This document shows positions 25,210-35,268 of a stretch of 64,000 nt of DNA, in pieces; within the stretch, counting starts at the first letter, position 1; every line of letters starts with the position of its first letter. The DNA lies in assembly GCF_010731755.1 (NCBI RefSeq), contig NZ_AP022589.1, forward strand, positions 620,001-684,000. The letters are read 5' to 3'. The translations under genes were made by a program, and so were the position numbers. The stretch is from Mycolicibacter minnesotensis. GTDB taxonomy: Bacteria > Actinomycetota > Actinomycetes > Mycobacteriales > Mycobacteriaceae. Below the pieces are notes generated by a model. The model had not been told where the DNA came from and ran no database searches. It saw only the letters and a program-made list of their open reading frames with translations.

Positions 25210-26415
25210 ATGGACTACTTGTCGTTGCCCCCCGAGGTGACCTCAACCATGATCTACTCCGGGCCCGGCTCGGAGCCGCTGGTCGTGGCCGCATCGGCGT
25301 GGAGCTCGCTGGCCGCGGAATTGAAATCCGCTGCGGCCGAGTACCGCGCAGTCATCAACCGGCTGACCTCCGAGGAATGGCTCGGGGCGGCTTCGGCGTC
25401 GATGGCAGCGGCGGCGGCGCCGTATGTGAACTGGATGGAGCTCACCGCGGCGCAGGCCGAGCAGGCCGCCACACAAGGCCGGACGGCCGCGGCGGCCTAT
25501 GAGACAGCGCACGCCCAGACCGTGCCGCCGGTTGCGGTCACCGCGAACCGCGAACTCCTGCAGGAGCTGGTGGCCACCAACATCCTCGGGCAGAACACCC
25601 CGTCGATCGCGGCCACCGAGACCGAACACAGCGAGATGTGGGCACAGGACACGCTGGCGATGTACGGCTACCACGCCCAGTCCGCCGCCGCGACCCAGCT
25701 GACCGAGTTCACTTCACCCCCCAACCCGACCAACCCCACCGGCGACGCCGCAAATGCCAATGCGGTCGCGGCGGCGACCGGCAGCGCTACGGCAACCCAA
25801 ACGCCCACGGCGTCGAACACGTTGCAGGACCTGCTGAACTCACTGTGGCCCAAGGCGGCCGACGGCACTCCTTATGGCGCCAGTGACGTCCTGGCCGACC
25901 CGAACTACAACCTGTCTAACCAGCTGCTGAGCCAGGTGGTGAGCAACTCGAACCTGCAGTCCAACAACATCTGCGCCGTCTGGCGTGGTGTCAGCGGTGT
26001 GCTCGGGGTGCAGAAGCTGTTCGCCGACGGCGCGAAAGAAGCCGCGAAAGCGGCTCCGGCCGCGGCCTCTGCGGCGAGTGGCGCTGCCGCCGGCGCGGCG
26101 AGCGCCGCCTCGGGTGCCGCCGGTGCGATCGGCGGTCTCTCGGTTCCGGCGAGCTGGGTGCCGCCGCTGGCCGCGGCGTCCGCGATCGGCCCGGTCTCCG
26201 GCGGCTCCTGGGTCCCGGTGGGGCCGGCAGCAGCGGCGGCACTGCCTTCTGCGGGTGGCATTCTCGGCGGCGCTCCGATCGCACCGCCGACGGGCATGCC
26301 GGGTATGCCGGGTATCCCGGCCGCCGGTGCCGCAGGCGCGGGCTTCCGGGGGTTCGGTGGACCCCGTTACGGAACCGCCCTGACCGTGATGCCTCGACGC
26401 CCCTTCGGCGGATAG
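25210..26415 (+). CDS. PPE family protein (SVP type), partner of the upstream PE
   Basis: A 401-residue PPE protein starting MDYLSLPPEVTSTMIYSG. W-x-G occurs as EEWLGA near residue 58, and the ESX-recognition region follows. GGLSVPASWVPP marks the PPE-SVP subgroup. The tail is rich in Gly, Ala and Pro and contains the GMPGMPGIP run. It is 9 bp downstream of the PE gene and should form the PE-PPE dimer. Confidence 0.93.
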   Translation: MDYLSLPPEVTSTMIYSGPGSEPLVVAASAWSSLAAELKSAAAEYRAVINRLTSEEWLGAASASMAAAAAPYVNWMELTAAQAEQAATQGRTAAAAYETAHAQTVPPVAVTANRELLQELVATNILGQNTPSIAATETEHSEMWAQDTLAMYGYHAQSAAATQLTEFTSPPNPTNPTGDAANANAVAAATGSATATQTPTASNTLQDLLNSLWPKAADGTPYGASDVLADPNYNLSNQLLSQVVSNSNLQSNNICAVWRGVSGVLGVQKLFADGAKEAAKAAPAAASAASGAAAGAASAASGAAGAIGGLSVPASWVPPLAAASAIGPVSGGSWVPVGPAAAAALPSAGGILGGAPIAPPTGMPGMPGIPAAGAAGAGFRGFGGPRYGTALTVMPRRPFGG

Positions 26416-26428
26416 CACCAAGACAACG

Positions 26429-27655
26429 ATGATCGACTACGGGGCGCTGCCTCCGGAGATCAATTCCGCGCGCATGTACGCGGGAGCAGGCTCCGGTCCG
26501 ATCTTGGCAGCAGCAGGTGCCTGGGATGTGCTGTCCCAGCAGTTGAGCATGACTGCGGCCGCAGTGGACATGACTATCGCCGACCTGACCAGCGGTCCGT
26601 GGCGTGGGCCATCGGCCATCGCCATGGCCGCGGCGGCGTCACCCTTCACCGCCTGGTTCAAGATGACCGCCGCGCAGGCCGAGCAGGCCGCCGTGCAGGC
26701 CAAAGCCGCCGCGGCCGCCTTCGAAGCCGCGTACGCGATGACGGTGCCACCCCAGGCGGTCCTGGCAAACCGCGCGCAGCTGATGATGTTGGTCGCCACC
26801 AATTTCTTCGGCCAGAACACTCCGGCCATCGCGGCTACCGAAGCCCACTACGCATCGATGTGGGCGCAGGACGCTGCGGCGATGTACGCCTACGTCGCGG
26901 GTTCGGCGGCAGCGGCACAGTTGCCGGATTTCACCTCGCCGCCACAGACCACCAATCCGGCTGCACAGGTGGGTCAGGCCACCGCGACCGCGCAGGCAGT
27001 CGGCAACTCCACGGCCACGCAGGCGTCAGCGCACACGCTGAACACTTTGCAGTCACTCGCGCAGCCCGGCGTGGCTGCCGCCACGACGGCGGCAGATGCC
27101 ACCACTACCCCGCCTGCCACCGTGTCGCCGTGGACGGCTTTCCTGCAGCAGATAGTTCCTCCGCTGACGACGTTCACCAGCCTCGAGAATTCCAACCTGG
27201 GAGCTTTCCGACTATTGGACATGGCCGGACAGCTGATCAACGGCGAGGAGGTCTCCGGTCAGGCGGTGGCCGATGTCCGAGCGCTGCTGACCGATCTGAC
27301 CCAGGTGGCCGAGGTCGCAAAGGCCGGAACTGCGGCCACCCACACCCCGGGTTTCGGTGCTGCCACACCGTCAGTCGGCGTGGGCCGCGGGCTGCAGGTC
27401 GGCGCCCTGTCGGTGCCGCACAGCTGGCCGATGGCCCCCACATCGGCCAATCAGGCTGCCGCGACGCTGGTTTCGAGCCGGGTGGCGGCTGCCGAGGCCG
27501 GCATGATGCCCCGCGGTCAGATGGCGGGGTTGGCCGGTTTGGCAGGGCTTCCCGGTGCCAGTGCCGCCGCCAACGGCGGGCCCACCGGGTTTCGGTTCGT
27601 TCCCCGATACGGGTACCGCCACCGGGTGATGAATCGGCCGCCCAGCGCGGGGTAA
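26429..27655 (+). CDS. PPE family protein (SVP type), second in the operon
   Basis: A 408-residue PPE protein starting MIDYGALPPEINSARMYAG. W-x-G is GPWRGPS, and GALSVPHSWPMAP gives the SVP signature. It follows the previous PPE gene after 13 bp, so one PE gene appears to serve two PPE genes, or the partner is elsewhere. It is convergent with the PE-PPE-domain esterase gene. Confidence 0.93.
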   Translation: MIDYGALPPEINSARMYAGAGSGPILAAAGAWDVLSQQLSMTAAAVDMTIADLTSGPWRGPSAIAMAAAASPFTAWFKMTAAQAEQAAVQAKAAAAAFEAAYAMTVPPQAVLANRAQLMMLVATNFFGQNTPAIAATEAHYASMWAQDAAAMYAYVAGSAAAAQLPDFTSPPQTTNPAAQVGQATATAQAVGNSTATQASAHTLNTLQSLAQPGVAAATTAADATTTPPATVSPWTAFLQQIVPPLTTFTSLENSNLGAFRLLDMAGQLINGEEVSGQAVADVRALLTDLTQVAEVAKAGTAATHTPGFGAATPSVGVGRGLQVGALSVPHSWPMAPTSANQAAATLVSSRVAAAEAGMMPRGQMAGLAGLAGLPGASAAANGGPTGFRFVPRYGYRHRVMNRPPSAG

Positions 27656-27671
27656 GGGTGGGCGGGTCTGC

Positions 27672-29084
27672 TCAGATCACGGCACCCAGCAGAGCCAACG
27701 GCAGAATCCCCATGTTGAGCGCCAAGGTGGTGCCGAACGCGTCCAGGAGATTGCCGTCGGCCAACTCGGCCGTGAAGACCTCGTAGTTGACCTGGGGCAG
27801 ATTGAACAACAACGCGGTGCCGACATCCACGATCGGAATGCCGGTATGGGGCGGGAAGGCGCCGAAAAGGTCCTCCAGCGTAGGGAAATACGAGAAGAAC
27901 TCCGCCGTCTCGGAGTCAGAGATGGCGTTGATGAATCCCTCCATCTCGGCGAAGAAAGCCGGCGGAGTGGTCGTCGGGTTGAAGATCTCGTCGACGAAGT
28001 CGGAGACGCCTTGCTGCCAGGCGTCTCCCAGGGCCTGCGGAAGTTCTTGTATGAGAGCGGCGAGGGTGGCCGAATCTGGCAGGAAACCCAAGGGAGTGGC
28101 GATGTCGGCGGGGCCTTGGCTCCAGCCATGCTCGATGCTGCCGTAGCCCAGGTTCACCAGGATGCGCATCACCGGTTCGAACAGATCGTAGAGTGCCTGC
28201 CCCCCGCTCCCGAAGAACAACAGCGGGTACAGCAGCGGCAACCCCTCGGTCGGAATCATGTAGTAATCGGTGACTGAATCCGCCGATGCCGTCGGCAGCA
28301 AGATCGCATTGGCGATCTGGTCGTCCGTCAGCCCCAGGTAGGTGGTGTGCTGAAAGGCGATGCCGAAGATCGCGTTGAGGACCGACAGGAAGTTGATCGG
28401 GTATTGCGGGAAGTCGGCGAAGCCGTCGTATTCCCGGTTGTAGACCTCGGTCGGGTATAGGTCAGACGGTCCCGCTCCACTGAACGTCAGCCCCAGACTC
28501 GGCAGGCTCACCGGCCCGAGTTCGGGCAGGTTGAAGCGCGAGAGCATGCCACCGTTGGGCGCGCTGACGTCACCGATCATCACGAAATGCACGTAGTCGC
28601 TGGGCACCCCAGCTTCTGCGAGCTGGTATTGCACCATCGACTCGATGATGGCGCCCTGCGACCATCCGAAGACCACGGCGGGGTTCTCCGCGCTCAGATC
28701 TCCGTTCTGATACTCGGCCATGATGGCCTCGTAAAGGATCTGCTGGCCCTGCGCGACCGATTCGTCGAGAGTCCCGCCGAACGGGCCCAGGAACGGGTAG
28801 AGCTGTTGGGGCATGGAGAGCACCTGCGTGGTACCGGTGAAACCGAGCGGCTCCAGGTACATCGACACGGCGGCATCGACGTAGGTCGGGCCAGGCGTGG
28901 CCAGTCCGCTGCCACCGATGATGAAGGCCGTCCCGCCGCCGAGGGAGGGCGCCGCGGTGGCGATTACGGCGTGCCGCACCGCACCCAGCGGGTCGATCTC
29001 CGGCATCACCTGCGTGACGGCCACGGGCCCGGCGCCAACCAGAACGACAGCGATGGCCGAGTACACGCGACGTATGCGTTGCAT
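27672..29084 (-). CDS. PE-PPE-domain serine hydrolase
   Basis: A 470-residue protein with the alpha/beta-hydrolase module known as the PE-PPE domain (pfam08237 type), here without a PE or PPE head. The nucleophile is in GWSQG (Ser142). An N-terminal signal or anchor helix (RVYSAIAVVLVGAGPVAVTQV) suggests export. Related domains act as esterases on cell-envelope lipids; the substrate here is unknown. I chose the ATG at 29084 because AAGGAG lies 9 nt upstream; an ATG six codons earlier overlaps that site. An AT-rich promoter-like region lies upstream. Confidence 0.85.
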   Translation of the reverse strand: MQRIRRVYSAIAVVLVGAGPVAVTQVMPEIDPLGAVRHAVIATAAPSLGGGTAFIIGGSGLATPGPTYVDAAVSMYLEPLGFTGTTQVLSMPQQLYPFLGPFGGTLDESVAQGQQILYEAIMAEYQNGDLSAENPAVVFGWSQGAIIESMVQYQLAEAGVPSDYVHFVMIGDVSAPNGGMLSRFNLPELGPVSLPSLGLTFSGAGPSDLYPTEVYNREYDGFADFPQYPINFLSVLNAIFGIAFQHTTYLGLTDDQIANAILLPTASADSVTDYYMIPTEGLPLLYPLLFFGSGGQALYDLFEPVMRILVNLGYGSIEHGWSQGPADIATPLGFLPDSATLAALIQELPQALGDAWQQGVSDFVDEIFNPTTTPPAFFAEMEGFINAISDSETAEFFSYFPTLEDLFGAFPPHTGIPIVDVGTALLFNLPQVNYEVFTAELADGNLLDAFGTTLALNMGILPLALLGAVI

Positions 29085-29247
29085 GGCCGGAGGCTCCTTC
29101 ATTCAGCCCGGCGAGGCGGGCTTCCAACGGGCCGCTCAACTCCCTGAAAGCTGTTGAGCACCCATGAATTTCTTGAAAAATAACATAGATACAGGGTGAA
29201 CCCGCAGCGCATAGGCACTTTTCCCAACCCCGATCAGCGGGGCGGTT

Positions 29248-29263
29248 ACCGCGCGGCCGCGGT
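29248..29263 (-). terminator. Possible terminator after the kinase gene
   Basis: ACCGCG and CGCGGT form a 6-bp stem right at the kinase stop codon. A second hairpin CCCCG/CGGGG follows at 29228-29242 with a short A-rich stretch beyond it. The two together are a weak terminator candidate. Confidence 0.35.
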
Positions 29264-30846
29264 CAGGCCGGCTTGGCCGGTTTGGCGATGTCGGCAGCCG
29301 GCTTGAGGTCGGCGAGTACCTCGCTGAACCGGCTGGCTACCACCGGAACCCAGATCTGGGCACCCCGCTGGCCGCACTCGTTGCTTTCTACGGTGGCCAA
29401 CATCGCCCCGTGCAGAACGCCCGGGATAGTCGGCTCCAGCGACAACACCTGCGTGGTGGTCTGACTACCCTGCCGCCCGTCGACACCGACGCAGGGTGTC
29501 TGCAATGTCTGCGGGCGAGAACGCCATTCGTCGCCGGTGAACTCGAAGATCAGTTCATTGGCGCCCGAGGGCGTCTTGACAGTCTTGTGGTGGTCCTTGG
29601 CGTCCAGCATCATGGCCGACGCCGTGCAGGGGTCCGCGTCGCACGATGACTTCACCGCCCACCAGGTGCTGACGTTGGGCGGCTCTGGATTGGGCACGCC
29701 GTTGTACTTCTCCCCGGCCCGGTTGGCGTCGACCCGGAACGTCCCGTCAAACGCAGGCGCCTTGGGCGATGGGGCCACGGTCGCCGCCGGCACTGCCCCT
29801 GCGGCGCCCGTCGCCGTTTCGACAGGCTCCTCGGCCAGCAGGCGCGGGACCAAGGCCGCCACCGATCCCACTACCGCCAACCCCAGGGGCACCAGAACCG
29901 CCGGCCGGGCCAGTTTCGCCCACCTGCTCGCCGGGCGTGGTGCGGCGGCGCGCGCAATGCCTCGCGCCATCGTCCTGGCGGAGTCGGAGTCGTCGGCTGA
30001 GGCAGGATCAGCAAGCTGCTCGGTCAGTGCCGCAACGAAATCCGAACAATCCCGGAATCGCTCGGCGGGATCTTTGGCCAGCGCCGCGGCGAGCACGTCG
30101 TCGAACGGCTCGAGCTCGGGCCGCCGCTCGCTGAGCAACGGCGGCGGAGTGTTGAGGTGGTGACTGATCACCGTCACCGGATTCTCGTGGTGATACGGGG
30201 GCGTTCCGGTCAGCATCTGGAATGTTGTGGCCGCCAAGGCGTACTGGTCGGCACGTTCCAGACCTTCGGCGCCCATCAGTTGTTCGGGCGCGGCATAGGC
30301 GATGGTGCCGATGGCCAGGTTGCTCGCGGTCAGGCCACTGGGTCCGCCCAGCTGTCGGGCGATACCGAAGTCGGCCAGCACCGCGGTCAGGACCTCATCG
30401 CCGTCCTCGGTCACCAAGATGTTGCTGGGTTTGACGTCGCGGTGCACCACGCCATGGTCGTGGGCGTAATCCAAAGCATCGGCGACGCTGTTGACGATCG
30501 GAAGGACGACATGGGCCGGCATCCCAGCCGGGTATTTGCGGGTGATCAGCTCGCCGAGAGTCTCGCCTTCGATGTAGTCCATCGAGAGCCACAGCCGGCC
30601 GCGGTACTCGCCACGGTCGTGCACTCGCACGATATTGGGGTGCACCAGCACCGCCGCGGCTTCGGCCTCGCGCCGAAACCGCTCTTCATAGTCGTCATCG
30701 GCGCTCAACGAGCGGCGCAGGATCTTCAGCGCCTCTCGGCGGGGCAGCCGGGGATGCTGCGCAAGGTACACCTCGCCCATGCCGCCGGCACCCAACAGTT
30801 TCAAGATGGTGTACTCAGCGAAAATCGAGCCCGCCGCCAGAGCCAT
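29263..30846 (-). CDS. Transmembrane Ser/Thr protein kinase (Pkn family)
   Basis: A 527-residue PknB-type kinase. The glycine loop GAGGMGEVY is at about 19-27, the ATP-binding Lys is at 41 (EALKIL), the catalytic loop HRDVKPSN is at 135-142, DFG at 159-161, and YAAPEQ is in the activation segment. One membrane helix (about 315-337) is followed by an extracytoplasmic sensor domain of about 190 residues with several cysteines. The frame is open upstream antisense to aroA, but the ATG at 30846 gives the correct kinase N-terminus. I do not recall a kinase at this place in M. tuberculosis. Confidence 0.92.
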   Translation of the reverse strand: MALAAGSIFAEYTILKLLGAGGMGEVYLAQHPRLPRREALKILRRSLSADDDYEERFRREAEAAAVLVHPNIVRVHDRGEYRGRLWLSMDYIEGETLGELITRKYPAGMPAHVVLPIVNSVADALDYAHDHGVVHRDVKPSNILVTEDGDEVLTAVLADFGIARQLGGPSGLTASNLAIGTIAYAAPEQLMGAEGLERADQYALAATTFQMLTGTPPYHHENPVTVISHHLNTPPPLLSERRPELEPFDDVLAAALAKDPAERFRDCSDFVAALTEQLADPASADDSDSARTMARGIARAAAPRPASRWAKLARPAVLVPLGLAVVGSVAALVPRLLAEEPVETATGAAGAVPAATVAPSPKAPAFDGTFRVDANRAGEKYNGVPNPEPPNVSTWWAVKSSCDADPCTASAMMLDAKDHHKTVKTPSGANELIFEFTGDEWRSRPQTLQTPCVGVDGRQGSQTTTQVLSLEPTIPGVLHGAMLATVESNECGQRGAQIWVPVVASRFSEVLADLKPAADIAKPAKPA

Positions 30847-30988
30847 GCCGCCGACAGTAGTGAACCTGGGTGAACAGCGGGGTGATACCAGGCGGCCAGC
30901 CGGCAAAGAACCCTTCACCTCGTCCTCCGTCGAGGCTCGCTGAACCGCCCGGCTGCCGTCCGGAACCCCACGCTGGCAGGATGAAACC

Positions 30989-32281
30989 GTGACAACCTGG
31001 CCGGCACCTACACCCACCGCTCCCATCGATGCAACGGTGGCCGTGCCCGGCTCAAAGTCGCAGACCAATCGGGCGCTGGTGCTGGCCGCGTTAGCCGCGG
31101 GCAGCGGCAGTGGCGTCTCCACGCTCTCGGGCGCATTGCGCAGCCGCGACACCGACCTGATGCTCGACGCCCTGCGAGCCCTGGGCCTGCGGGTCGAGGC
31201 GGTAGCCCACCACGTGACCGTCAGCGGCAGCATCGACCCCGAGCCGAACATCCGGCTGAACTGCGGCCTGGCGGGCACCGTGCTGCGCTTCGTCCCGCCG
31301 CTGGCCGCGTTGGGCACGGTGACGGTGACATTCGACGGAGACGAGCAGGCCCGGGCACGTCCCATCGCGCCCCTGCTGGACGCGATGCGCCACCTGGGCA
31401 TCGAAGTCGACGGAGACGGGCTCCCGTTCGGGATCCGCGGCACCGGCTCCGTCGCCGGCGGCACCGTGGCCATCGACGCCTCCGCGTCGTCGCAGTTCGT
31501 CTCCGGCCTGCTGTTGGCCGCCGCGGCGTTCGACGAGGGGTTGACCGTGGTGCATACCGGGGACAGCTTGCCCTCCGCACCGCACATCGCGATGACGGTG
31601 GCGATGCTGCGCCAGGCCGGGATCGAGGTCGACGACAGCTCCCCGAACCTTTGGCGGGTCAGTCCTGCGACGGCGACGGCGCGCGATTGGGAGATCGAAC
31701 CGGACCTGTCCAACGCCACCCCATTCCTGGCGGCCGCGGTGGTCACCGGAGGCCGCGTGCGGATCGCCGGGTGGCCGGCCGTCGGCGTGCAGCCCAGCGA
31801 AGCCATCATCGAAGTCATCGGTGCCACCGGCGCCCGGATCACCCACACCGATTCCTACCTGCAGGTCGAGGGCCAAGGCGCCTACGGTGGGTTCGACGTG
31901 GATCTGCAGGCGCTCGGCGAGCTCACCCCGACGGTGGCCGCCCTGGCAGCACTGGCAACGCCGGGTTCGGTTTCGCGGCTCAGCGGTATCGCGCACCTGC
32001 GCGGGCACGAGACCGACCGACTGGCGGCCCTGACCACCGAGATCAGACGTCTGGGGGGCGATGCCGTGGAGACCCCTGACGGCCTGGTGATCACCGCGAC
32101 TCCACTGCACGGTGGAACCTGGCACTCCTACGCCGACCACCGGATGGCCACCGCGGGTGCGATCATCGGCCTGCGCGTCCCCGACGTCGAAGTCGAAGAT
32201 ATCGAGACCACCGCCAAGACTCTCCCGGCGTTCCCCCGAATGTGGGCCGACATGCTGGCGGACGCGGGGGCCGACGCTTGA
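30989..32281 (+). CDS. aroA: 3-phosphoshikimate 1-carboxyvinyltransferase (EPSP synthase)
   Basis: A 430-residue EPSP synthase of the shikimate pathway, which joins PEP and shikimate-3-phosphate. Signature blocks are [18 protein letters not shown] near the N-terminus, [12 protein letters not shown] (LxxGNAGT type) and the late [16 protein letters not shown] and [15 protein letters not shown]. The start is GTG. It is divergent from the kinase gene and its stop overlaps the rsgA start (TTGA), so the two are coupled. Position matches Rv3227. Confidence 0.96.
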   Translation: MTTWPAPTPTAPIDATVAVPGSKSQTNRALVLAALAAGSGSGVSTLSGALRSRDTDLMLDALRALGLRVEAVAHHVTVSGSIDPEPNIRLNCGLAGTVLRFVPPLAALGTVTVTFDGDEQARARPIAPLLDAMRHLGIEVDGDGLPFGIRGTGSVAGGTVAIDASASSQFVSGLLLAAAAFDEGLTVVHTGDSLPSAPHIAMTVAMLRQAGIEVDDSSPNLWRVSPATATARDWEIEPDLSNATPFLAAAVVTGGRVRIAGWPAVGVQPSEAIIEVIGATGARITHTDSYLQVEGQGAYGGFDVDLQALGELTPTVAALAALATPGSVSRLSGIAHLRGHETDRLAALTTEIRRLGGDAVETPDGLVITATPLHGGTWHSYADHRMATAGAIIGLRVPDVEVEDIETTAKTLPAFPRMWADMLADAGADA

Positions 32282-33267
32282 AACCGGAGGACTACGACGA
32301 ATCCGACGTCAAAGTCCGCTCCGGGCGGGGCTCGCGGCCGCGCACCAAAATCCGCCCCGAGCACAACGACGCCCAGTCGGCCATGGTGGTCAGCGTGGAC
32401 CGCGGGCGCTGGGGATGCGTGTTGGACAACGCTGATGACTCCGCCGATCTCCAGGTCACCGCAATGCGCGCCCGCGAGCTGGGTCGCACCCCGATCGTGG
32501 TCGGCGACCGTGTCGATGTGGTGGGCGACCTTTCCGGTCGACCAGACACTCTGGCCCGGATCGTTCGTCGCAGATCACGACGAACCGTGTTGCGGCGCAC
32601 CGCCGATGACACCGATCCCACCGAGCGCGTGGTGGTCGCCAATGCCGACCAGCTGCTGATGGTGGTGGCGCTCGCCGACCCTCCGCCGCGCACCGGCCTG
32701 GTCGAACGCGCGCTGATCGCCGCCTACGCCGGGGGGCTGGCACCGATTCTGTGCCTGACCAAGACGGATCTGGCGGATCCCGAGCAGTTCGCCGGTCAGT
32801 TCGCCGACCTGGATCTCACGGTGGTCACCGCGGGCCGTGACGACCCACTGGATGCGGTCGCACCCCTGTTGGAATCTCAGGTCACCGTCCTGCTGGGCCA
32901 CTCCGGTGTCGGGAAGTCGACCTTAGTGAATCGGCTTGTCCCCGAGGCTGATCGCGCCGTCGGCCGGGTCACCGATATCGGCCGGGGACGGCACACCTCC
33001 ACGCAGTCGGTCGCGCTGCGGCTGGCGAAATCGGGGTGGGTGATCGACACCCCGGGGATCCGTTCGTTCGGCCTGGCCCACATCGCGCCCGACGATGTCC
33101 TGCTGGCATTCTCCGACCTTGCCGAGGCCATCGGCGACTGTCCACGCGGCTGCGGTCATCTCGGCCCGCCGGCAGATCCCGAATGCGCCCTGGACGCCCT
33201 GACCGGCGCTGCGCATGGCCGGGTCGAAGCCGCACGACGGCTGCTTACGGTGCTACGCGAGAGCTGA
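32278..33267 (+). CDS. rsgA: Ribosome small-subunit GTPase RsgA
   Basis: A 329-residue circularly permuted GTPase that helps mature the 30S subunit. The order G4-G1-G3 is visible as [13 protein letters not shown] and DTPGIRSFG. An OB-fold lies at the N-terminus and a zinc-binding segment at the C-terminus ([16 protein letters not shown]). I chose the TTG at 32278, overlapping the aroA stop, because it gives the N-terminus [16 protein letters not shown] and the family length; the open frame extends 12 codons into aroA. Position matches Rv3228. Confidence 0.92.
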   Translation: MKPEDYDESDVKVRSGRGSRPRTKIRPEHNDAQSAMVVSVDRGRWGCVLDNADDSADLQVTAMRARELGRTPIVVGDRVDVVGDLSGRPDTLARIVRRRSRRTVLRRTADDTDPTERVVVANADQLLMVVALADPPPRTGLVERALIAAYAGGLAPILCLTKTDLADPEQFAGQFADLDLTVVTAGRDDPLDAVAPLLESQVTVLLGHSGVGKSTLVNRLVPEADRAVGRVTDIGRGRHTSTQSVALRLAKSGWVIDTPGIRSFGLAHIAPDDVLLAFSDLAEAIGDCPRGCGHLGPPADPECALDALTGAAHGRVEAARRLLTVLRES

Positions 33268-33533
33268 TCCGGGTTTCACCACCGCTTTGGACGGCCTCAT
33301 CGGCCGCCGAAATGCCGCGACTGCGGTTCGCACACGGTGAACGACCGGGGCTCAAAGTGAACACCAGGCGTCATCGAATTTACGACTTTGGCCCGCCGAT
33401 GAACATTGGCTCCGCAGGGATGAACAGATCGTGTGTGAGCTGTCCCGACCCGTATTCGCTACCTAGGCTGGCAGTGTCCTGGAAATGTCCTAGCAAATGC
33501 CTGTAGCTCATTGCAGGCAAGGAGGAGTGAGAC

Positions 33534-33839
33534 GTGTCAACCGTTATTGCGCAGCCGGAAGTCTTGGCTGCCAGTGCCCGCGAGCTGCAGGCCATAACCT
33601 CGGACATGGCGGCGGGAAACGCAGCAGCGGCTACCCCCACGACCCAGATCACCCCTGCAGGCGCCGACATGGTGTCCGTCATGACTGCTACCGCCTTCGC
33701 GGCGCACGCCGACCTCTACCAGCAGGTCAGCGCTCGGGCCACTGCCCTGCGGCAGATGTTGGAGACGGTGTTGAGCATCAGCGCCGGTACCTACGACGCC
33801 ACCGAGGCCGCCAACGCGGCTGCGGTCTCCGTGAGCTAG
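33534..33839 (+). CDS. PE family protein
   Basis: A 101-residue PE protein with a GTG start, opening MSTVIAQPEVLAASARELQ. It is a short PE with no long tail, ending YDATEAANAAAVSVS. AAGGAGGAG precedes the start. It is 10 bp upstream of a PPE gene, forming a standard PE-PPE pair. The 266-bp gap before it holds TAGGCT as a possible -10 and no other gene. Confidence 0.93.
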   Translation: MSTVIAQPEVLAASARELQAITSDMAAGNAAAATPTTQITPAGADMVSVMTATAFAAHADLYQQVSARATALRQMLETVLSISAGTYDATEAANAAAVSVS

Positions 33840-33849
33840 GACCGACACC

Positions 33850-35082
33850 ATGGACTTCGGCATGTTGCCGCCTGAGATCAACTCAGCCCTGATGTACTCC
33901 GGCGCCGGCTCGGCGCCCCTGTGGGCAGCCTCCCGCGCCTGGGAAACCCTCGGCGCCGAGATCTACGCCACCGCAGCCAGTTACACGGCCGTACTGACTG
34001 ACCTGACCGCGGAGTGGCAGGGTCCGGCCGCAGCGGCAATGGCGAAGTCGTTCGAGCCGCACCTGGAATGGCTCACTCGGTCGGCCGCGCAGGCGGAGCA
34101 GATCGCCGCGCAGGCGGGCGCTGCAGCCGCTGCTCACGATGCGGCATTCGCCGCGACGGTTCCGCCGGCGGTGGTCGAGGCCAACCGCGAGACGCTGATG
34201 TCGTTGATGGCGACCAACGTCTTGGGCCAGAACACTCCGGCGATCGCGGCCACCGAAGCCGCCTACGGCGAGATGTGGATGCAAGACGCCGTCACTATGT
34301 ATGGCTACGCCGGACAGTCGGCGGCCGCGTCGCAGGTGACGCCGTTCACGGCGCCGGCCCCCACCGTCAACCCGGCCGGAGTGGCAGCCCAGGAGGCTGC
34401 CGTTGCCGCTGCCGTCGGATCAGCGCCCGCGACCGACGCCGACACGCTGGCGTCCTTGATCTCATCGCTGCCCAACCAGCTGGGCGCCCTCGCCGGCCCA
34501 GGTGCCACGAGTTTGCTCGAAGATCTGCTGAACCCGATCACCTGGAACGGATCAACCATCACGTTCAACGGCATGTACGGCGACTTGATGCGGGGCCTGA
34601 CCGGGTCAGCCACACTGAGCGCGTCCAGCCCGTTCGACGCGTTCATCCGGATGGTGTCGCCTATTCGATTGTTCAGCACGGCCTTCAAAGACATCGACGG
34701 TCTATCGCATTCACTTCTCCCCGCGACCAAAGCTGTCGAGAAGGTTGCCGAAGGTGCCGCCAAGGCGGCCGAAGGTGCCGCCAAGAGCCTGGGTGCCGGA
34801 ATCGCGGGAACCGTCGGGCACGCCTCGCTGGTCGGCCCGCTTTCGGTGCCGCAGACCTGGGCAGCGGCCCTACCTGCTGCCGCCGTTCACTCCGCTCCGG
34901 TACAGCTGGCCAGCTATGTCAGCTCTGCCGGGGCCGCCGCTGGCGAAGCCGGCCACAGCGCGCTCGGCGGGATGCCGATGGCGGGCGCCGGTGGTGGCGG
35001 GCGCGGCGGGTTCGGCGCCTTTGGCACCCCCCGCTACGGGTTCCGGCCGATGATGGTCGGCCGACCACCCGCCGGCGGCTGA
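33850..35082 (+). CDS. PPE family protein (SVP type)
   Basis: A 410-residue PPE protein starting MDFGMLPPEINSALMYSG, with W-x-G as AEWQGPA and the SVP signature PLSVPQTWAAALP. The tail is Gly/Ala-rich. It pairs with the PE gene 10 bp upstream and is followed by a strong terminator. Base composition matches the neighbouring PE/PPE genes. Confidence 0.93.
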   Translation: MDFGMLPPEINSALMYSGAGSAPLWAASRAWETLGAEIYATAASYTAVLTDLTAEWQGPAAAAMAKSFEPHLEWLTRSAAQAEQIAAQAGAAAAAHDAAFAATVPPAVVEANRETLMSLMATNVLGQNTPAIAATEAAYGEMWMQDAVTMYGYAGQSAAASQVTPFTAPAPTVNPAGVAAQEAAVAAAVGSAPATDADTLASLISSLPNQLGALAGPGATSLLEDLLNPITWNGSTITFNGMYGDLMRGLTGSATLSASSPFDAFIRMVSPIRLFSTAFKDIDGLSHSLLPATKAVEKVAEGAAKAAEGAAKSLGAGIAGTVGHASLVGPLSVPQTWAAALPAAAVHSAPVQLASYVSSAGAAAGEAGHSALGGMPMAGAGGGGRGGFGAFGTPRYGFRPMMVGRPPAGG

Positions 35083-35121
35083 CCGGGCAACCCCTGGTCT
35101 CACCGCTCCGTTTCCCTCGCA

Positions 35122-35155
35122 TATGCCGCGCCATGATCCGCTCTGGCGCGGCATA
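35122..35155. terminator. Strong hairpin between PPE and desA3 genes
   Basis: TATGCCGCGCCA (35122-35133) and TGGCGCGGCATA (35144-35155) form a perfect 12-bp stem with a 10-nt loop. It lies between convergent genes and could serve both. Confidence 0.75.
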
Positions 35156-35268
35156 AGCATTTCTGGGTAAAGCCAAGTCGTATAGCCACGTCCTGGCTGC
35201 GCAGGGGAATGTCATGCCCGGCCCGGGCGGGGCCGCCGCCTATCGCGGCCGTGCAATACGGCGGTGGA

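Noticed and set aside
30847..31848. N-terminal extension of the kinase frame across the start of aroA
   Set aside because: The kinase domain begins right after the ATG at 30846. The extension is Ser/Ala/Arg-rich and antisense to aroA.
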